Origin: QHVT01 sp963821585
GTDB taxonomy: Bacteria; Acidobacteriota; Thermoanaerobaculia; Gp7-AA8
Assembly: GCA_963821585.1 (NCBI GenBank)
Contig: CAWGEI010000005.1
Location: 1,302,001-1,366,000, forward strand
Length of the DNA stretch: 64,000 bases
Direction of reading: 5' to 3'
The translations under genes were made by a program, and so were the position numbers. A model generated the notes under the pieces. The model worked only from the letters and a program-made list of their open reading frames with translations. It was not told the origin of the DNA and searched no databases. Shown here piece by piece: positions 58,101 to 63,200 of the stretch; the stretch's first letter is position 1, and the number at the start of each line of letters is the position of its first letter.

Positions 58101-60131
58101 GGCCTCAGCGTGTTGCCCGACTCCGGCGAGGTGCCGATGCAGGCGAAGTTCGATCTCGCGCTCTCTCTGGGAGACGCGGGCGGGCAGATCGCTGGCGGCA
58201 TCGAGTACGCCACCGCGCTCTTCGACCGCACCACCATCGAGCGCTTTGTCCGCTGCTGGCGAACGCTGCTCGCCGAAATGGTCGCAGACGATGCTCGCCG
58301 GGTCACCGAGCTGCCACTGCTCGATGCAGACGAACGCCGGCTTCTGCTCGAAGAGTGGAGCGGATCCGTCGCGGACTATCCGCGCGAACGGTGCATTCAC
58401 GAGCTGTTCGAAACGCAGGCCGCGCTCGCGCCGGATGCGATCGCCATCGTCGACGGGGAACGCACTCTCACGTATCGCCAACTCGACCGGCAGGCTAATG
58501 GTCTCGCACGCTTGCTCATTGCGCGCGGCGTGATGCCGGGCGATCGCGTGGCGACGTTGCTCGACCGGTCGGCGGAGCTGATCGTCGCCGAGCTGGCCAT
58601 CCTGAAGTGCGGTGCGGCTTACGTCCCGCTCGACCGCCAGGCGCCGCAGGAGCGCCGCGCATTCATGCTCGAGGACTGCGGTGTTCGTGTGGTGGTTTCG
58701 GAACGTGAGCTCGAGGACGCCATTGCATGGAACGATGAGAAGCCGGAGATCTCGATCGATCCCGAGGCCCCGGCGTACGTGATGTACACCTCCGGCTCGA
58801 CGGGCCGGCCGAAAGGCGTGGTCATCCCGCACCGCGCCATCGCGCGGCTCGTGATCGGCAACGGCGTCACGCCATTCGATGCGAACGATCGGGTGGCGTT
58901 CACGGCCAATCCCGGATTCGATGCCAGTGCGTTCGAAATGTGGGGGCCGCTGCTCCACGGAGCGCGGGTGGTCATCATTCCGCAGCAGGTTCTTCTCGAT
59001 CCGGACGCCCTGGCGCAGACGCTGCGCAGGGAACAGGTCACGGTGCTTCAGCTCGTGGCGGGGCTGCTGAGCGCTTCCGCCGAGCCGCTGGCGGATGTCT
59101 TCCCTCTGCTGCGCTATCTCGTGACCGGTGGCGATATCGCCGATCCCCGCACCTTTGCGCGTGTCCTGCGGAATCCACCGCAGCACCTCATTCAGACCTA
59201 CGGCCCGACCGAAACGACGACTTTCGTGACGGCGTGGGACGTCACCGTAACCGACGGTGTGCAACGCATTCCGATCGGCAGGCCGCTCGCCAACACGCGC
59301 ATCTACATTCTCGACGCGGCCGGTCAGCCGGTGCCGGTCGGGGTGGTCGGGGAGATCCACATCGGCGGCGACGGCATCGCGCACGGCTACTGGAATCGTC
59401 CCGGGCTCACCGCGGAGAAGTTCGTGATCGATCCCTTCAGCCCCGTGCATGGCGCGCGTATGTATCGCAGCGGCGATCGCGCTCGCTGGTTGCCGGACGG
59501 CAACATCGACTTCCTCGGCCGCGTGGATCAGCAGGTGAAGATCCGCGGCATCCGTATCGAGCCCGCGGAGATCGAAGCGCGACTCGCCGAAGATCCGGCC
59601 GTTCGCGACGCGGTCGTGATCGCGCGCGGGGGGCGGCTCGTTGCGTACGTCGTCGCGGACGGCGATCTCGACGTCGACGCACTGCGGCGATCTCTCGCTG
59701 CGCGGCTGCCTGAGGTGATGGTGCCGGCTGCTTTCGTGCTGATGGAGACGTGGCCGCTCACCGCGAACGGCAAGCTCGATCGGAACGCGTTGCCGGAGCC
59801 CGAGTCTGCATCGGGCGAATACGAAGCGCCGCAAGGGGAGATCGAGATCGTGCTGGCAAGCATCTGGGCCGAGCTTCTCGGCACCGGACCGATCGGCCGC
59901 AACGCGAACTTCTTCGAGCTTGGCGGGCACTCGCTGCTGGCGGTGACGTTGCTCGAGCGCATGCGCCGTCACGGTCTGCGTGCCGAAGTGCGCGCGGTCT
60001 TCACGGCGTCGACGCTGGCCGGACTGGCGGCCCTGGCCGAACACGACGGCGCCCTCGAAATCCCGCCGAACCTCATTCCGCAACCGCTGTCGTACGACCC
60101 CGATTCTCCGGCCGTGGTGATGACCCTATGA
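40134..60131 (+). CDS. Nonribosomal peptide synthetase NRPS3, six modules with dual C/E domains and an A domain interrupted by a methyltransferase
   Basis: This 6665-residue protein is the core of the second assembly line. Domain order: C-A-T, dual C/E-A-T, dual C/E-A(MT)-T, C-A-T, C-A-T, C-A-T. A codes are DVWNIAMVHK (Thr-like), about DMEVSGAVNK, about DGGVVVGVYK (interrupted), about DVEIFGCINK, DAFWIGGTFK (Val) and about DAFQVGTTFK. Carrier serines are at 43218, 46449, 50571, 53736, 56868 and 59931. The two dual domains predict D configuration for residues 4 and 5 of the peptide. The start has AAAGGAG 6 nt upstream and overlaps the NRPS2 stop. The N-terminal 40 residues are helical and probably dock to NRPS2. 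The stop overlaps the NRPS4 start (ATGA). The C-terminal tail after the last T is acidic-hydrophobic and probably docks to the TubC-type domain of NRPS4. Confidence 0.96.
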   Translation: MTDRFSELTIEERERLLAMAQAAKLRTTSGVSAGIPVAEASERGVLSFAQRRLWFLTRFDGVSAAYHMPFGLRLDGELDRAALRLALDRLVARHEVLRTTFPSMDGEAVQLAADPAESVFTLLEHDLLGHLDAQAELARIIDEATVAPFDLEHGPLVRGRLIRESERSHVLLITLHHIVFDGWSMGVLLHDLAALYAAAREGGADPLPPLRIQYADYAAWQRHWVKGEVLARQGQYWKETLHDAPVLLELPADRARPAQQNLSGAAVEIDLGPDLSRKLKALSLRNGTTLYMTLLASWASLLARLAGRHEVMIGTPVANRHHAGLENLIGFFVNTLPLRIDVSGSPTVGELLARVKSTVLAAQQHQDIPFERIVDIAQPSRSLAHNPLFQVLFTWQDASSATGGDFAGLRVTPAPRAAHGTAKFDLTLSLADTGTTIAGGLEYATALFDRATVERFVGYWGTLLEGMLDQEGVVDRLPLLNAEERHELVHARNAASDFTRAESLQELFEAQVERTPDAIALVYEQQTLTYAALNARANQLAHYLRARGVQRDDRVALALHRGLDMIAGILGVLKAGGAYVPLDPDSPPERIAHMLRDCEPVVVLTDDAWSEAAWSQQPVSNPEAVNQPNDLAYVIYTSGSTGVPKGVMVEHANVTRLLAATEEWYGFNEHDVWPLFHSYAFDVSVWEIWGALLYGGRLVIVPQQVTRAPEELYALVCSEGVTVLNQTPSAFRQFIPAQSDREHRLRLVILAGEALEVATLAPWFARNGERTRVVNMYGITETTVHSTYQPVTGEDALRGGSPIGCRIPDLRIYLLDEQCEPVPPGVAGELYVGGAGVARGYLNRPELTAQRFLRDPFAGTPGARMYRSGDLARYRSDGTLEFLGRNDFQVKIRGFRIELGEIEARLLEHPAVGEAVVLSRDERLVAYFVGENVAASELRAHLSASLPEYMIPAAYVRLERFPLTTNGKLDRKALPDADAGAFAVRAYAAPEGEIETIVARIWSELLGLDREELQGAGRHDNFFELGGHSLLAVTLVERMRRQGLHADVRSAFTTQTLAAFAAAATRDVRTIDVPPNLIPAGCGAITPAMLPLVDLSQEDVDRIVRGVDGGAANVQDIYPLAPLQEGILFHHLFAQDGDPYLISSLFAFDTRARLERYLAAVDEVIQRHDILRTAVVWEGLPQPVQVVWRNAPLRREEVPLDPAHDAAEQLRARFDGRRYRLDLHRAPLKRACIAYDAARQRWLLLLLTHHLVEDDVTLKLVVEEVAAHLLGKTGALSAPVPFRNFVAQARRGVSEEEHQQFFREMLGDVDEPTAPFGFLDVRGDGSGLNQATIELDAVLSGRIRERARRLGVNAASLCHLAWAQVLARVSGRDDVVFGTVLFGRTGGDGAGRTLGLFINTLPVRIRVDDGSVEESVRRTHVLLGDLLRHEHASLSLAQRCSAVPAAAPLFSALLNYRQSVRAARGRNAEAWAGIERLSSEIWTNYPLSLDVDDLGDLFLVTAQVHHSVDPMRICRLMETALTGLSDALEQAPATRAADIDVLPEAERRQVLELWNDTRADFPESSLAHELFEARVAKNPDAVALRFERCDVTYAELNARANQLAHQLRAMGVRPDDRVALCFARGIEMIVGLLAVLKAGGAYVPLDPAYPPARIEALIADCDAVVLLTQTGVALPSLSIPTLDLTANDVPWAGQPSGNPERIGDAGNLAYVIYTSGSTGLPKGVMIEHRGLCNQIAVLRACYDLRPADRILQFAAITFDMSVEEIFPALCTGAMLVIRTDAWLGSAREFWSLCEANGVSVVNLPTRFWQLLAEDRDAAVPQGIRLASIGGEGVDSRALEAWFARDGYRPRLFNAYGPTEATVNAAIREITAVRANWQSIGRPVANARVYLLDERGRPVPAGAVGELHISGAGVARGYLHRPELTAEKFVRDPFVSAPDARMYRSGDLARHLRDGSLEFLGRNDFQIKIRGFRIDPGEIEARLVALDGIREALVIAMEDSAGDRRLVAYLVGESPVDAEELRRRLAEQLPEFMIPAAYVRLDGIPLTAHGKLDRKALPAPGADAYATRAFEAPVGEVESIVAAIWIELLRLERVGRHDNFFELGGHSLLAITLMERMRRRGLQADVRAVFTNPTIAGLAASAAGAVAPVEVPSNRIPPHCSALTPDMLPLTRLTQAELDLVVGTVPGGARNVQDIYPLAPLQEGILFHHLLTSEGDPYLQIDIIRFDSRSRVDAYLAALQAVIDRHDILRSSVVWEGLRSAVQVVWREARLEVEELQLGGNVFDELRNRFGPRHYRIDVRRAPLLRACIAFDPANSCWLMALISHHLVGDHSTVEVMQSEIEAHLRGEAGALPAPLPFRNFVAQTRLGISDADHEAFFREMLAGADEPTAPFGLVEARGDGSDIEHAQARLDATLSRRLRESARRLGVSAATLCHLAWALVLARFSGRDDVIFGTVLFGRMQAGEGSDRVMGLFINTLPVRFRIDGQSAEASVRRTHVAMGDLLRHEHASLGLAQRCSAIAAPTPLFSSVFNFRYSAEVTQTPDAREAWSGIKNLYTEERSSYPLVLCVDDLGEGFGLTALVQRPIEPSRVCDFMATALERLLEALEHAPHMPLSALDVMPPRERRQLLDEWNATDAPVPGDVCIHELFEAHAAAVPAETAILQDGRGVTYGELNADANRLARHLRVLGVGPDRRVAICMERGPSIVTALLAVLKAGGGYVPLDPSYPAERLQAMLADSAPDVLLVHGAVDGAIAEAAQDLAIVDLAQPRAWSHQPADNLDRGALTPSHAAYIIYTSGSTGVPKGVVVEHRGVINLVYWQRDTFGVQPGRRVAQLFSYSFDGAVGETFMALGNGATLVMLDRRELEPQRLMHTINEQHINVGVFVPSLLKHLDPADLQHGDAVTIVSVGEACPKELALRWSAHCRFLNGYGPTEYTVYSHVWCATAENLAAHALVPIGAPIHNTKTYILDRELRPVPAGVIGEMYISGAGIARGYWNRPPVTDERFVVNPFCTERKVIEHGLLTIEGAEAEMKAFERDRLADPTHMPSAATITLEPSAVMRLVSPLDADTVEATRRFVDAYRLDDAIFDGFCRYMLEGANGSYASRGLNLEVLQRLLGIDDFAGLHGLDLGCGNGEVLETLAKAGARITGFDLSPFFVQRVLQRGLDARMAKVDVAPERLSDELHVEPGLQDFVLSTMLLDRVSRPRHYIANLFALLKPGGRFALQTILPVVPVDDGDVDEPITYTPLEHRIVPGVEAEEDKRALIQLLQRAGADEVHVRRLPYVIDSRDGVQRYMLWSFSGVKRARSEAIAYDRMYRTGDLGRYLADGSIEFVGRNDSQVKIRGFRIELGEIEVRLVEHPAVREAVVLAREDQPGQKRLVAYYVAAAVVDAAALRQSLESQLPEYMVPAAYVRMEALPLTPVGKIDRNALPPPDGEAYASSVYEAPADALEKLVAQVWAEVLELARVGRGDHFFKTGGDSLLAVRVTWRLRQALQVEVALTSLFSYPVLADFARELSKLTEPMLPPMTRAGDDERGVLSFEQQRLWLLAQLDGVSAAFHMQFAVRVLGSLDAVALRRALDDLVARHESLRTTFIAIDGVPRQRIAPPETSVFALREHDLRGHADADREFADLAAEEHGTPFDLQRGPLIRGRLVRRGDDDHTLFITQNHIVSDGWSTDVLLRELSALYGAYRAGRPNPLPPIGLHYADYAAWQRRTFAADALREPADYWRKTLAGAPALLDLPTDRERPAEQDLSGASFEFALDAQLTSAVRAFSGEHGTTMFVTMVASWAALLTRLSGQPEVVIGTPAENRDRAETEGIIGFFVNSLALRIDVAANPTVGELLEHVQARTLDAQRHQIPLEQVVEVVNPVRSLAHGPLFQVMLTWETALRGSLDLPGLAIAPVQRLEPGAAPTLFDLSLALVDKGETISCVVDYADALFDRSTVERYFRHWRTLLAAMVADPDAGHAAVDRLPLLTMEEQRAMVAQPDDLREPSRTLHGRFEAQVTRTPHAIAVIHEHRQVGYAELNARANRLARHLHTLGVTRDARVAVCAARGIDAIVALLAVLKAGGAYVPLDPGSPSGRLQTLLADCAPVAVLTQRAYASAIRRADDFPAVELDAESWSGQTASNLDLDVAPDALAYVIYTSGSTGTPKGVLIEHRAVCGQLDAIADLWDLTERDRVLQFAPLTFDVSVEEIFSALLSGAALVLRTDAWVATPREFWQHCREAGVTHIDVPSRFWQLLAKDDEPIPASVRKVFTGGELGDDAAFAAWLARDGHPQLFHCYGPTEATINATVYQPVPGNSSARVIGRPLAGTRIYLLDAHRQPVPLGVAGELWIGGDCLARGYLHRPELTAERFLRDPFVSDTAARMYRSGDLARRRADGTLEFLGRNDDQIKIRGFRVELGEIEARLAEHPHVAEAAVAAIDEGGDTRLIAYVVPASAFDGAELRRHLEALLPDFMIPASYVRLDALPLTPSGKLDRKALPSPDRATPAVRTVEAPMGEIEMVVAQIWAELLHLDRVSRGDHFFDLGGHSLVAIQVLSRIRQRLGIEVHRNALFAHPVLHEFAREIAASVRSTPPAILPAGGDDRSALSFAQQRLWFLSQMDGAGAIYFMPYGVRLLGALDTGALRRALDRLVARHESLRTTFIAVAGIPRQRIAAADASHFALAEDDLRGHANGDAEVARIAEEETRLPFDLEHGPLIRGRLLQQGDEDFTLLITQHHIISDGWSTGVLLSELSALYTAFVEARPDPLQPLTLQYADYGAWQRRWMSGDRMREQAGYWATAMKDAPALLELPADHARPAKQNHQGSTVPVQLDESLSRALRALSQRHGTTLFMTMLASWAALLSRLSGQCDLVIGTPSANRERAEIEGLVGFFVNTLALRIDLSGSPSVTELLGRVKVRALAAQQHQDIPFEQVVELVRPARSLAHSPLFQVLFAWGDAADEPLALPGLTVMPGAPVPNTTAKFDLSLSLGEAGETITGVIEYATSLFERDTIERYLGSWRTLLEAMAANDEQAVETLPLLTAEEQQQLLQGWNGTSTDYRAESCLQALFEEQVTKNAEAVAIVQGARALTYAELNSRANACAHTLQVCGVGIGDRVAILLDRSIELVVAELAIVKCGAAYVPLDPTFPQERLAFLMADSGAKAVIADREVCFEGVTRLDVYADGSIENLGVSVDSASLAYVMYTSGSTGQPKGVMVPHGAVQRLVLNNGYAELRAGDRVALSSNPAFDATTFEVWAPLLNGCAIVVIERNALLDPRRFREALLDHGVTVLWMTVGLFNQYVQSGELEDAFAALRYLIVGGDALDATVIARVLRGRAPQHLVNGYGPTESTTFAITHEIREVAPGARSIPIGRPIANTRVYLLDERMEPVPIGMAGEIYIGGAGVALGYLNRPELTRERFLADPFAADGARMYKTGDLARRRADGVIEFLGRNDAQVKIRGFRVEPGEIEARLLECPGVREAVVVGRQEHGERHLIAYVVGDEVDAHSLLSHLSERLPEFMLPFAFVVLEHLPLTANGKVDRNALPAPDADTSAAYEAPVGPIESAIAKIWTTLLRIERVGRRDDFFAIGGHSLLAVQLISRLRQVFSVEVALTTLFARPVLMDLAQSVADAARTTLPPVTPVDGEERLALSFAQQRLWFLSQLDGADAVYNVPFGLRLIGALDRDALRASFDALVARHEALRTTFTQLDGQPRQRIAADGIFTLIEHDLSNVEDAGTELERLRSEEAGAPFDLEQGPLFRGRLVRLREDEHALFLTLHHIVADGWSIGVLLREWAALYNSEELPPLVVQYADYAAWQRRWIAGDVLQQQAAFWTRTLREAPAQLDLPTDRPRPVQQDHAGASFDVFFDADLSSGIRDLSQRHGTTLFMTLLASWAVILARLSGQDEVVIGAPTANRGRAEVEGLIGFFVNTLALRVDLSDAPTVAQLQARVREQVLAAQQNQDIPFEKVVELVRPERSLGRNPLFQTTVSWHHASAEPLHLAGLSVLPDSGEVPMQAKFDLALSLGDAGGQIAGGIEYATALFDRTTIERFVRCWRTLLAEMVADDARRVTELPLLDADERRLLLEEWSGSVADYPRERCIHELFETQAALAPDAIAIVDGERTLTYRQLDRQANGLARLLIARGVMPGDRVATLLDRSAELIVAELAILKCGAAYVPLDRQAPQERRAFMLEDCGVRVVVSERELEDAIAWNDEKPEISIDPEAPAYVMYTSGSTGRPKGVVIPHRAIARLVIGNGVTPFDANDRVAFTANPGFDASAFEMWGPLLHGARVVIIPQQVLLDPDALAQTLRREQVTVLQLVAGLLSASAEPLADVFPLLRYLVTGGDIADPRTFARVLRNPPQHLIQTYGPTETTTFVTAWDVTVTDGVQRIPIGRPLANTRIYILDAAGQPVPVGVVGEIHIGGDGIAHGYWNRPGLTAEKFVIDPFSPVHGARMYRSGDRARWLPDGNIDFLGRVDQQVKIRGIRIEPAEIEARLAEDPAVRDAVVIARGGRLVAYVVADGDLDVDALRRSLAARLPEVMVPAAFVLMETWPLTANGKLDRNALPEPESASGEYEAPQGEIEIVLASIWAELLGTGPIGRNANFFELGGHSLLAVTLLERMRRHGLRAEVRAVFTASTLAGLAALAEHDGALEIPPNLIPQPLSYDPDSPAVVMTL
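40260..43340 (+). other. NRPS3 module 1: C-A(Thr-like)-T
   Basis: C domain about 40260-41570 with HHIVFDG from 40659. A domain about 41635-43050, code DVWNIAMVHK. The carrier serine is at 43218-43220. The block 41577-43228 is a near-identical copy of 35090-36741 in NRPS2. The next C domain is dual, so this residue should become D-allo-Thr or D-Thr-like. Confidence 0.82.
41577..43228 (+). repeat. Duplicated A(Thr)-T block, copy in NRPS3
   Basis: Partner of 35090-36741. Identity stops just after the carrier serine, where NRPS2 continues to an LCL-type C domain and NRPS3 to a dual C/E domain. Confidence 0.85.
43380..46575 (+). other. NRPS3 module 2: dual C/E-A(unassigned)-T
   Basis: The C domain starts with DIYPLAPLQEGILFHH and carries the extra N-terminal motif HHLFAQDGD (43521-43547), matching HH[I/L]xxxxGD of dual condensation/epimerization domains. 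The central motif is HHLVEDD (43878 on). A domain about 44825-46305 has FDMSVEEIF and LPTRFWQLL; the pocket about DMEVSGAVNK is unassigned. The carrier serine is at 46449-46451. Confidence 0.8.
46610..50690 (+). other. NRPS3 module 3: dual C/E-A interrupted by methyltransferase-T
   Basis: The dual C/E domain (about 46610-48005) has HHLLTSEGD at 46752-46778 and HHLVGDH from 47103. The A domain starts about 48055, is interrupted after NPF at 49163, resumes at YDRMYRTGD (50067) and ends about 50430. The pocket is about DGGVVVGVYK, unassigned. The carrier motif is FFKTGGDSLLAV with its serine at 50571-50573. Confidence 0.82.
49164..50066 (+). other. SAM-dependent methyltransferase domain inserted between A6 and A7 of an A domain
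   Basis: About 300 residues interrupt the A domain. They contain methyltransferase motif I LDLGCGNGE (49512-49538), then a strand ending in GFDLSP that should hold the SAM-ribose acidic residue, and a later post-motif with LKPGGRF. It is shorter than the roughly 400-residue N-methyltransferases usually found between A8 and A9. It should methylate the residue loaded by this module; N-, C- or O-methylation cannot be told from sequence alone. Confidence 0.85.
50735..53860 (+). other. NRPS3 module 4: C with NHxxxDG, A(unassigned), T
   Basis: C domain about 50735-52070. The active site reads QNHIVSDGW: the first His of HHxxxDG is Asn (51135-51137), while the catalytic second His is kept. A domain about 52120-53595, FDVSVEEIF clade, pocket about DVEIFGCINK. 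The carrier serine is at 53736-53738. Confidence 0.8.
53905..57000 (+). other. NRPS3 module 5: C-A(Val)-T
   Basis: C domain about 53905-55215 with HHIISDG from 54300. A domain about 55250-56735, code DAFWIGGTFK (Val). The carrier motif is FFAIGGHSLLAV with its serine at 56868-56870. The A domain is a near copy of the NRPS2 loading A domain. Confidence 0.83.
55236..56546 (+). repeat. Duplicated A(Val) block, copy in NRPS3
   Basis: Partner of 32000-33310. Equal length (1311 bp) means no net indel since the copy was made. Sequence outside the block diverges at once on both sides. Confidence 0.85.
57035..60050 (+). other. NRPS3 module 6: C-A(uncertain)-T
   Basis: C domain about 57035-58340 with HHIVADG from 57426. 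A domain about 58395-59800, pocket about DAFQVGTTFK. It is related to the Val-type A domains but with Q and T changes. The clade also contains phenylglycine-type A domains, so Dpg is one possibility. The carrier serine is at 59931-59933. The following C domain, in NRPS4, is dual, so this residue should be D. Confidence 0.78.
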
Positions 60132-60292
60132 ACATGGAGCGACTCCTGTGCGAGCTTTCCGCGCGCGCCGTGCAACTGCGCCGAAGCGGCAACGGCCTCT
60201 CGATTCGCAGCAACGCCGAAGTGGATGCGGCGCTGGTGGCACAGCTGAGTGCGCACAAGAGCACGCTCCTGGAGCTGCTCCTCGACGGCGGG
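60128..60292 (+). other. TubC-type N-terminal docking domain of NRPS4
   Basis: The first about 55 residues show the helix-strand-strand-helix pattern of TubC docking domains: an amphipathic helix, a short beta-hairpin (NGLSIRS) and a closing helix with AQLSAHKSTLLELL. Such domains hold a short C-terminal motif of the upstream synthetase. The NRPS3 tail (DSPAVVMTL) is the expected partner. Confidence 0.75.
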
Positions 60293-63200
60293 GACTGGTG
60301 GTGCCCACCGCCCGCCATCACGCCGGAGATGCTGCCGCTCGTCGACCTCACGCGGGAGGAAATCGATTCCATCGTCGGTGCGGTGCCGGGCGCCGCGGCG
60401 AACGTGCAGGACATCTATCCGCTGGCTCCGCTGCAGGAAGGCATCCTCTTTCATCATCTGCTCGGCGGGGACGGCGATCCGTATTTACTCTCCTGCTCCT
60501 TCCGCTTCGACTCGCGCGCGCGGCTCGATGCTTATCTCGCCGCGTTGCAGTCCGTCATCGACCGGCACGACATCCTGCGCACGGCGTTCGCGTGGGAGCT
60601 GTTGAAGTCGCCGGTGCAGGTCGTGTGGCGCAGAGCGCCGCTGCCGATCGAAGAGCTCACGGCGACGAATGCCGGCGAGCTTCGCGACCGCTTCGATCCG
60701 CGGCGTCATCGCATCGATGTGCGAACCGCGCCGCTGTTGCGCGCGCAAGTTGCGCGCGACGCGGCGGACGGCAGCTGGATGATGCTGCTGCTCAGCCATC
60801 ATCTCGTCAACGATCACACCACGCTCGAGATCCTGCAGTCGGAAGTGCGAGCGCATCTGGAAGGGCGCGCCGCTGAACTGCCCGCGCCGCTGCCGTTTCG
60901 CAATTTCGTGGCGCACGTCCGCCTCGGCGCGAGCATGGCGGAGCACGAAGAGTTCTTTCGGACCATGCTCGGCGACGTCGATGAGCCGACGGCGCCGTTT
61001 GGTCTCGTGCAGGTGCAGGGTGACGGCTCCGGTGTCGAGGAAGCCCATCTCGATCTCGACGACGACCTGAGCGCGCGATTGCGCGTCCACGCGAGGCGGC
61101 TCGGCGTCACGCCGGCCGGCCTCTTTCATCTCGCCTGGGCGCTCGTGCTCGCGCATGCGTCGGGCCGCGACGACGTCGTCTTCGGCACGGTCCTCTTCGG
61201 CCGCATGAACAGCGGCGAAGGCGCCGACCGCGTCCTCGGGCTCTTCATGAATACGCTGCCGCTGCGGGTGCGTGTCGGCGAGGAGGACGTCGAGACGAGC
61301 GTGCGCCGCACGCATGCCGCGCTGGCCGGGTTGCTGGGCCACGAGCATGCGTCGCTCGCGCTCGCGCAACGCTGCAGCGGCGTGCCGTCGCCGGCGCCGC
61401 TGTTCTCGGCACTGCTCAACTATCGGCACAACGCGCGTGCGGTTGCGGAGCCGCGGGACGAATCGCCCGGGATCGAGAGCGAGTACGGGCAGGAGCGGAC
61501 GAACTTTCCGCTGGTCCTCACGGTCGACGACCTCGGCGACAGCTTCACGTTGACGGCTCAGGTCCAGGCGCCGGTGGGCGCGGCGCGTGTGTGCGAGCTG
61601 GTGCGCACCGCGGTCGAACGCCTGCTCGCTGCGCTCGAGCGCCCGCCAGCCTCACTGCGCACCATCGACGTACTGCCGGAGGGGGAGCGCCGCCGGTTGC
61701 TCGAGGAATGGAACGACACCGGAGCGGACGTGCCGGAGGTCTGCATCCACGAGCTCTTCGAGGCGCAGGTGGAGCGGACGCCGGATGCGATCGCGGTGGT
61801 CGACGAGACCCGTACGTTGACGTATCGCGCACTGAACGAAGAGGCCAATCGGCTCGCGCATGCGTTGCGCGCCGATGGCGTGGTCCCCGATGCGTGTGTG
61901 GCCGTGCGCATGGAGCGCAGCGTGGACATGGTCGTGACACTGCTGGCGGTGTTGAAAGCGGGCGGCGCGTACGTGCCGCTCGATCCGTCCTATCCCGAGG
62001 AACGGCTGCAGCAGATGCTCGCCGACTCTGGGGCCGTGGTCGTCCTCGACGGGCAGCGCGCAACAGGGCAGTTTCCACCGGCCAATCCCTCTCGCGGCAA
62101 CACACCGCGCAACCTCGCGTACGTCATCTACACGTCCGGGTCGACGGGCGTGCCGAAGGGTGTGATGAACGAGCATCGCGGCGTCGTCAATCGGCTGCTG
62201 TGGATGCAACAGGCGTATCCGCTGACCGCGAACGACGCCGTTCTGCAGAAGACGCCGTACAGCTTCGACGTCTCCGTGTGGGAGCTCTTCTGGACGCTGG
62301 CCGTGGGCGCCCGCCTGGTGATGGCACGGCCGGACGGTCACAAAGATCCGGCCTATCTGAGCGAGGTCATCGCCCGGGAGCGCATCACCACGTTGCACTT
62401 TGTCCCGTCGATGCTGCAAACGTTTCTGCAGTACGGCGCTCTGGCAAAGTGTACTTCCTTGAAGCGCGTGGTCTGCAGCGGCGAGGCATTGTCCGCCGCA
62501 CTGGTGGCCCGTTTCCACGAACTGTTGCCGCACGTCGCGTTGAGCAACCTTTATGGTCCGACCGAGGCGGCGGTCGACGTCACGGCCTGGGAGTGCCGGC
62601 GGGGTGATGTGCGCGCGTCGATTCCGATCGGACGTCCGATCGCCAATACGCGCATCTACATTCTCGACAGTCACGGCCAGCCGGCGCCGGTCGGCGTCGC
62701 CGGCGAGCTGCACATCGGCGGCGTGCAGGTGGCGCGCGGCTATCTGCATCGCCCCGAGCTGACGAACGAAAAGTTCGTGCGTGATCCCTTCAGCAGTGAG
62801 CCGGACGCGCGCATGTATCGCACGGGCGATCTGGCGCGCTGGCTTCCTGAAGGCGTCATCGAGTACCTCGGTCGCAACGACTTTCAAGTCAAGCTCCGCG
62901 GCTTCCGCATCGAGCTGGGCGAGATCGAGGCGCGCCTCATCGAGCATTCGCTCGTGCGTGAGGCGGTGGTGCTCGCACACGAGCAGCGGCTCGCGGCGTA
63001 CATCGTCGCGCCGCGGGAAATCGACATCGACGAATTGCGTCGTTCTCTCGGCACGACGCTGCCGGAGCACATGGTCCCCTCGGCATACGTGCGGCTCGAC
63101 GCATTGCCGCTGACGTCGAGCGGCAAGCTCGATCGCAAGGCCCTGCCCGCGCCCGATGGCGATGCGTACGGGACGCGCACGGATGAGCCGCCGCAGGGAG

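Noticed and set aside
57162..60083. Long minus-strand open frames opposite NRPS2-4 (for example 41145-43937 and 57162-60083)
   Set aside because: Same composition artefact; no recognisable motifs or ribosome sites.
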